Origin: Reticulitermes speratus | Lineage: Eukaryota; Arthropoda; Insecta; Blattodea; Rhinotermitidae | Assembly: GCA_021186555.1 (NCBI GenBank) | Contig: JAJKFL010000013.1 | Span: forward strand, 41,293,144 to 41,357,143 | Length of the DNA: 64,000 nt | Direction: 5' to 3' | Part shown: one piece after another, positions 41,747 through 50,700 of the stretch | How the letters are laid out: every line of letters starts with the position of its first letter | Numbering within the stretch: the first letter of the stretch is position 1 | Made by a program: the position numbers and the translations under genes | Notes under the pieces: model-generated | What the model saw: only the letters and a program-made list of their open reading frames with translations | Told to the model about the DNA's origin: nothing | Databases searched by the model: none

Positions 41747-44700
41747 AGGGGAGAGCTGAGAGCTGCATGCTTTTCTCTTTTTGATTGGGACCTTGCCTTA
41801 CATTGTCTCTCCTGACTGAGGTTTTGTCATATTTTCCTACTGTTCCTCAGGAACTGGCGGATTCTTCCATTCTACTGGTGCTAGAGAACGTTAGCCAGTA
41901 ATTCAGCATCAGTGAATAAATTATGAATCAAACAGTTGACCCTTGGAAATTAAAAAATTAGTATAAAAGTTTTTGATCCTAGATGTTTGTATGCATATAA
42001 CCACATACAATATAAAGAGTGGCACATCAATTAATTTTATTCAAGAATATCTCAGCATTACATTATTTATAGTGTTTACATTTTTGTATTTATAGCTGCT
42101 ATTATTTATTTTTAAAATTGTATATTTAAATTGGATGTATTAATTTTATATTCCTTTGTATTAATGTCTCCCTGAGCATAGTGATTTATTGCTGAAACAT
42201 GTATGAGAATTCATGTATATGGATGATTTATGATTTTATATAAATTGTGTGCTTTTGTATGTGGGAGATTATAATCACATTGCATGGAATGAATAATATT
42301 AAATACCAGTACTCATCCATTTTTAAAGTACTCATTCAAGTGTCTTTTTCAAATTTTTATAACTTGGATAAATAGAGCCAGATTTTGACACTAACACATA
42401 TCCACTTCATCACAGTCATTATCTTCCTTATGAACTTTCAAATTGACAAAAATTACCCAAACTGTCTTATCACACATTTTCTTCAGGCAACCATAGCAGC
42501 AGTAAATAGGCAGATGTTATTTTATAACCAGAAAATTCATTGAGTGTGCAATTCAAAGTTGGTTTCTACCGAAAACTTGAAGTAGTAAACCATGATGGAT
42601 GTCCGAAATTTAAGCAAAGTTAGGGAACATGTGCATGTGTAAGAGGTAAAGACCAATAATAACTGAAGCGTAATTAGTTTAACATTATCATGTTTCTACA
42701 GCGGAGATCCATGTTGTAATCTGTGAGGATGACGCAAAGTGTAACCTACTACTGGACAAAGCTCCTCGGTGTCTGCGCAAACTCATAACCATCAAGGAAA
42801 CCCGACCAGCCACAAACCAGAGGGCCAAAAACAGACAGGTGGAAATGCTGCGTTTTGAGGATGTGGAGAAACTTGGAGCAGCCAAGGACAACCCAGAAGT
42901 GGTATGTTGTAGCATATCTTAATAAAAGAAAGGAATGGTACCACATTCGTTGTCTTCTTGTGTTACAGTTCCTAGACTATGTCACTTTACATACATATTG
43001 AAAGACTGAAGATTTTGGCATTCACAAGTCGAGGCAAGGAGATATACCATAACTCTTTCATTCACATCACCATTATCAGCAATTTATCCACTGTCACTAT
43101 CACCATTATCAGCAACACCTCCATTGTCACCATCACCATCATCATATAGTGTATCTATGCTCAACCACATTTATCTGTTGTGGACATTGTAAGAAACAGA
43201 TTTTTTCCATTTTTTTCACATTTTCTTACCTCCTTTTCAATCACATTTTGTAACTTTGTACTGATTCTGTCAGGTGCTCCTGGCAAATTATGTGATAGTA
43301 CCTTCTAGAACCTTTTATACTTAAAAAGCAGTATTAAAGACCCTAAGAATTAGTGAGACCCATTACAGTTAATTTTGTAACAGGTTACTTGTATGTAATT
43401 TAGTCATTTCTTTTCTGAGCAAAATGTTTAATGTTACACTTGGTGGACAGGATGTTACATTCTTTTTAATACATCAGCTTCTTTGGGTACTGTTGCTTCA
43501 ATTTGTCTATTAGAATGTACAAAACAGAGATTGTTATTTGAACAATTAGATCATCATGCAAGTGTGTAATATCCTACAAGCTAGATTTATGGAGGTAGTC
43601 ATCATGATATGATACCAAAAAGAAGATAGCAGGCTTGCCTTTCTTTGTGTGTTGTCTTCTTGAAGTCTTCTGCTGTAGATAAAATGAACCTTTATGCCTT
43701 TCTGGTAACATTTTCTCTAATAACTGGGTACATCTGCTATGCTTAAATAAGATTTATGAAGAGCATAATACCAAGAATGAACACAGACTAGTTTCAAAAA
43801 TGGGAATGGTCAGTGAAGAGTGAAAATAAAATATGTATACAGTACATGGCACATTAGAATGCTAATGATTTCAGAGTTTATAAGACACCAGTGGAATTTC
43901 ACAGAAAGGGAAAAGAACTCTGAGATGTTGAAGGCAGTGTTGTATAGGTCACATTAGAGAGAATGATGCTTTGTGTTGCTTTACGTGTTGACAGCCTCCC
44001 AAGACGACAGATTTGTGCACAGTCTGCTACACATCAGGTACAACAGGCAATCCTAAGGGTGTGATGTTGAGTCACGAAAATGTGGTGGCAGGGATGTGTG
44101 CTGTAATCCTGCAACTTGGGGACCACAGACCCCAGTCTGATGATATCATGATGTCATTTTTGCCACTAGCACACATGCTGGAACGGTGTTGTGAGGTGTG
44201 TGAACAGTGTCAGTATGACTGCCATAGCTCTCTGAGGTAGCAGGATAGTTTTGTGGATGTTGAATAAATATGTTATATAAATTTGGATAAAAGATGATGT
44301 AAGAACACAAATGTGATTTTAATTCTTTGCATTTCCTGATGTAGCTACATTAAATGCCCTTAGCTCTTCTGCTGTAGTAAAATATTTACAACTTAATATA
44401 CCAGTGTCCAGAATTGAGTTAATTTCAACATGCAATAGTGTTTTAAATGTAATGGGAAAAGGGTTAACCAAAAGCAATGAAGAATGTATCTTTCTCAGGT
44501 AGGTTATTAAGGACAGACCAACCTAATAGGTTCTTTTTATTTCAGAGCTACATATGTTTACAATCTTATATTCAGTATATCTTGTAGCATGGTGGTTAAT
44601 ATTCATGTCTCTTATTTTGGATTTACCTTTTTTAGATTTTACCTAATATTGTATTTTAGAAAGTGTCAAGGATTGTTATGAAGGAAAATTGTAATGAAAC

Positions 44701-47700
44701 TGAAGAAAATATACATGTATTTCTAAGTTTCCTTCACTTATAAACCTAAGGGACTTGGTTCTTACATTTATGGACACATTACTACATTAGGTGCAGAGTA
44801 AGATGTGATTTGAATCTAAGTCATTGCCATAGACACTTTGTATGTTCCACTTTGTACAGACTAGACATTCTGTAGTCCATGGATCTGCCAGAGATTGTTG
44901 CATTTGTTAACTGTGCTCTTCCTTGGTGTGTAAATTGCAGAATGGCATGTACCTACTGGGAGGGGCAGTGGGGTTCTTCTCTGGTGATATTAAGAGGTTA
45001 CCTGAAGACATGAAGGCACTCCGCCCCACAGTGATGCCTGCAGTTCCACGTCTGTTGAACAGAATTTATGACAAAGTAATAACAGAGGTCAGTGGATCAT
45101 TCATCAAGAGGGTACTCTTCAACATGGCCATGAGTGCAAAGGAGAGTGAGATCAGGAGGTGAGGACACTTTTCTTCTACAAAGATTTAGACTTTTGTGGC
45201 AATTGATTGCTAATATACATCCTGTTCTGGGTGATATCACTGTGCAGATGTGGGATGTAAATTTGCCCATGAGTGTGCCAAAGTGAAGGTATAGCTCCAT
45301 GCATTTTTAACCTAGGCACGAGATGGAGGTCAGTGATTAGCTTCACATTCCAGTTGCTTTACTCTGGGATAGAGCCCCTGGCACCCATTGAATAGGAATG
45401 TGGGTGGGCCCCTGAGCTGGTCTGGATGCTTTAGGGAAGAGAGAAATCTCTTGTCCCTTCCAGGAATCAAACCACCATTCATTGATCATCAAGGACATGT
45501 CCTAATCAGTATACAGACTGTAATATCCCAGCTTGGATGTGGACTATATTGCTGACATTTCAGAGATTCTTACTGTCTTCATCTTCAAATTGTAGTGTCT
45601 ACTTAATGACGTCTGGTGATACAGTACAGGTCCACAGGCAGTGAAAACTGGTCATTTCGGTTCATCAAGTGATAGCCAATGGGAAATGAGAAAATGAGAC
45701 CTTTAAAGGGTTGGTCTATTTTTGGGATGGATGGGGAGATAGTGAGTAGGATGTATGGAGCATTGGGAAACCTTCATGGAAGATATAGGTCAGAGGATAA
45801 TGTATAATTGTAGAAAATGTGCACTTGTTTTGTTTAAACTGACACTTCTCTCACATATTATGAAAATTCCAAATTGAAGGTAGACACTTTGTATAAGGAA
45901 CAGTTTTGATTTACATGAAGATTAAATCATTGTAATGTGGCTCATCTGATAGTCCGTAGCAGTTGAAACCATTCCCAGAACAAAGAACAGAGTTTGTAAT
46001 TGTCACATGTATTACAAAGCGTATTTGTTATGTTACAGAGGCATTATTCGAAATAATAGTTTCTGGGACAAACTAGTATTCAGGAAAGTGCAAGAGGGTA
46101 TGGGCGGCCGATTACGTCTCATGGTGGTTGGCTCAGCACCCCTAGCAGGCAACGTTCTCACATTTATTCGTTGTGCTCTTGGTGCTCTGGTAATTATGGC
46201 AACGTCAATATATTTATACTGTTTGTGGTTTTATTCCAGCAGATGCTGGGGTTGTATCTTAAAATAGTCCACAACAGCTTCCTTCCATATCCTCCCCAGT
46301 TTATCATGCAGAACTTTTCTCTCATTTGATGCTATATAACAGATACAGTTAGGAAAGTGGTATTACATAAATAACCCAAGAAACAAACTACTATTAAAGG
46401 GCCATAGAAAATAATATGGCATGAAGAAGAGAGCGATGAAGCAGATGAAGAGGGCATCAGACATTCACCTCTGGACCGAGACAGCCTTTATATTAATGAA
46501 AAAGCTGTTACTTACTTCAATATTTCAGTAATTCAGTAGCGTGTAACTCCACAGACTATTCTGTGAGATAGTGGTTCATTATGCTTGTAGGACAGACTCT
46601 GCTAAGTGGAATTAGTTGTTTTTAAGTAAGGTGCTAAGTAACAACATGATACCTGCAAGAATTAGTTTTATATGATTAGATGAGTCATTGTAAATTAACA
46701 TGTGAAATAAGTGCCTTGACATCTTATAACACTTACTATTAACACCACACTACTGATCAAATGTTTTCAAAATGTGTTCTATTTGCAGGTAGTGGAAGGC
46801 TATGGTCAGACAGAATGTGTTGCTCCTATAACACTCACAGTTCAGGGAGACCATGTTCCAGAGCATGTGGGCCCCCCTGTAGCCTGCTGTTGTGTTAAAC
46901 TGGTAGACGTGCCAGAAATGGAGTATTATGCTGTTAATGGGCAGGGGGAGGTGTGCGTGAAGGGTACGAATGTGTTCCAGGGCTACTACAAAGAAGATGA
47001 GAAGACCAATGAGACAATAGACTCAGATGGATGGCACCACACAGGAGATGTTGGAATGTGGCTGCCTGTGAGTACTGTAATAAATTCTTGGGCATATACC
47101 ATTGTAACCATAAAATAAGGTGTACCATATAGAAACACTGTATCTTGCATGTTTGTAGATTACATGTATTGTGTAGATGAGATCTGTGCTCTTCTGGGAT
47201 ATTACATAGTGTCGTGTGGTAATTGTTACCGACGTTTCGGGACAACGTATCTGTCCCATCTTCACGGGTCAAGATACCGATACGTTGTCCCGAAACGTCG
47301 GTAAACAATTACCACATGATGCCACATAATATCCCAGAAGAGTGCAGATCTCAACATCGTGGCAGAAGCCTGGAATCAATGTATTGTGTAAATGGTACTC
47401 TTCATCCATGAAGGCATGACCCATTGACCAAGGAATTCTGACTGAAGTTTGTTGTGGTTTCCTTCAGAATTTATAGACTCCCCTAATCTACAGTAAGTGT
47501 AATAATTTTACCAATGAGCTCCCATTATGAAAGTTTCATAATTCACCACCATCAAGCCAGATTTCTGCACAGAGTTAAGAAGGAATGCCCATACTTTAGG
47601 TTTTGCACTTCAAAATTATAAAGAAGCAGTAAATATTATTAGCTGTTGCTGATTTATAAGGAACTTCATGCAATATGTCATATTCTGTATGTTGAAGTGT

Positions 47701-50700
47701 AAATGAATTAAGAAACATTGATTGAAAATTTCATCATGGTCTAATATTGGTTGGTGGAATGTAGTTCTACTGTGGTAGTTGTAATTAACGACTAAGATAC
47801 TAAGCTATTCACTGACATCACAGTTTTACAGAATATGGTGCTCTCTGTTAAAAAAATGTATTACAAGCTGACACTGTTGTGTCCATTTATCTGAGTTAAA
47901 TATGAGATGAGTGGTAGTTAATTAGGAGATATGTGGTAGTTTCTTTCAACAGGAAGGAAACAGAACTTGTGATATGGCCATGAAAGGATTAAAAGGAAAT
48001 CTTCTGGCTATATCTTTGTTGTTACCTAGTGTGTTCTGTTTATTTACAGAATGGAACACTGAAGATAATTGATAGGAAGAAGCACATCTTCAAGCTGTCT
48101 CAAGGAGAGTACATTGTGCCTGAGAAAATAGAGACCATCTACATTCGCAGTCAGTATGTGCAGCAGGTGTTTGTGTGTGGGGAGTCTCTCAAGGCAAGTT
48201 GCTTGGATCTTCTGTACCATCACCAAAACTCAGAGAAGCTGAGTTTATTTTGTACTTGTGTATATACATAAAAACTAGTTGCATTAATTTAATACCACTG
48301 GCTCAGAATAAATTTTTAGCATTATTTTATTATAAGCAATGTCAGGCATGTGGTATAATCACATCTGTGTGTTTGCCCTTTAGTAACTTTTAAATAACTT
48401 GACAGATTTTTATTAAATGTTATCTAAGTATCATATCCTTTGTAATGAGGGATGGCCTATATATTTATGATTTCTGCCATAAATAATTGTAGATGTGACC
48501 TTGTGAACTTATGAATTGGATGCTACGTTAGTGTAAGTGAATGAAGAATCCTGAATTATTGCATGATAGAAACTGGAAGATTTAAATTCTTTTTGTGTAA
48601 CTGCATTACACATAGAATATGGAACAAAAATATGGCAATGACACAAAAGATGTATTTTGCTTTTGACTGAATGGCAATAACTAATAACCATGCAGGTGGT
48701 ATATGGAAATTTGCATGGTGGTAGATTGTAAACATATCTACATATTTTATATGAATAACATTTTACATCTTATAAATTACAAATATGGTCACAGTATTGG
48801 GAATGTACTTGTATACTGTGTATATGTGTGAAAATTGTGCTACAAATGGATTGTTAAATTTTGTAATAATCAATTTATTGTCATGCTAGCCTCACTATTT
48901 AGAATGTATACATTATATGTTTGTCTCAGAACTTAATGAATCATGTGGAAAGGGAACCTAAAATGCACATGGCTGATTCTTTATATAAACTATCCTTTAC
49001 ATGATCTCTTTAATATTTAATTTGGGGTTGCACATTCAGAACAATAACATCATGCCAAAACATCTTATTATTAAATATGATATCTGTCACTAAGAAACCT
49101 CGCTTCCTTTTAACTTGTGATGTCATTTCCTCATGCACAGAATAGCCAGTCCTTTCATTAGAAAATTATATAAGTGTAATCATGTGTGCAGTATACGGCA
49201 CTCTACTATCAGTCTCTAACCTCTACTGTTACAATGAAGAACAACTATCACTACTGTACAAATGCCAAGGAAAATATTTGGATGTAAAACAAAGGGAAAG
49301 AATTGTTTTATTTAAGAACATTGTTAGTTGATAGGTTTATATAGAATCGTTATATAAAATAAATGACATGTTCAAAGGATGTGGATTATTATGTTGTAGG
49401 AACACTAGTTAGTACTCGTACAAGTACCACTGAAGATCGTTATATTCTAAATATTATCACTTTAATATGTAGTTTTGTTGGGGGGGGGGGGGGGTGGTGA
49501 TAAATGCATTACCATGACAGTTTCTGGAAGGAGATTATTTGAGCTATAAGATGGAGGCAGAAGGTTCAAATAAAAAGTCAGCAAATTTCTACCAGAATAC
49601 AGTAATCTCCATAGTCACTGCTGTGAGAATCTTGTGAGGAAACTTCACATAAATAGGCCTGTGAACAACAAAAACAAAGACATGAAGAGATACACCAGCT
49701 CTAAACTAACCAACCATTATCACCCCAAACATCTTTGATGGGTACCATTATTGCTGAAAAGAATCCTGATCAGCCTTCACTTCTGGGTTTGTTGTGTGTT
49801 TGAACATGTACTTTAATGGTATAAGTGCCACATGCCAAAGATTCACACACCATTATTTCTTTATTTTTTCCAAGTAAAAGTTGTAGATTTGAAAAGATAT
49901 ATGGTTAATGCTGTTAGGGAAATAATTTATGTATTATTCTGAAAAACATAACAAAACCCATAAATACACTCAGTGTACAGAATAGAGTGTCTGTTGATGT
50001 TAAAGCAAGTGGTACATTGTTTGAAATGTTTATAACTTTGATTGAGAATGATTTTGGCATCTGTTGCTGGATCTTAGAGAGGCGGAGGGAGAGGAGTAGG
50101 GGAGAGGGATTGTTTTGTATGTTGACATTTTTGTAGTCCACAACATATTTTATCACATGATTAATACTGTGAAGAGCTTAAGTTTTTATTATAAACCATC
50201 TCTAAAGAGAGGTTTGGGTTACAGCAAGCAGCAAAATTAGAGTATGCACATTTATACATACGCATACATGTCTGAAGTAAATATGTATATTTTTGTTGCA
50301 GTCATGTATTGTTGCAGTGATAGTGCCTGATGTGGACGTCATTAAAAGCTGGGCTTGTGAGAACAGGATTCCTGGTACACTGTCTGTGTTGTGTGCACAT
50401 CCTGAAGTGAAGCAGCTCATCATGGATGATATGATTAGCTGGGGCAAGGAGGCTGGACTCAAGTCATTTGAACAGGTGTGTGTGATCAGCACAGTGTCAC
50501 TGGATTGCTTCCTTCTTCTGACTCAGTAATCCTAAGTTCTGGTGGATGCTGAGTATGACACAAGTACAGAGCCCTTATTTTAAATGTTCACAGTTCCACA
50601 ATTGCTAGTCACCTCTCATCAGGTTGCTTATGTTATAGCCTACAACAAACCCACTCTCTGGCTCATTTCCACATTGCTGATCAGGGACTTGTGAGGTCAC

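Noticed and set aside
46934..47308. 124-codon minus-strand open frame
   Set aside because: It is antisense to an Acsl exon and a P1 element.
50476..50529. Extension of the Acsl exon past 50475
   Set aside because: The frame stays open briefly, but family similarity stops at SFEQ and resumes at 52041.
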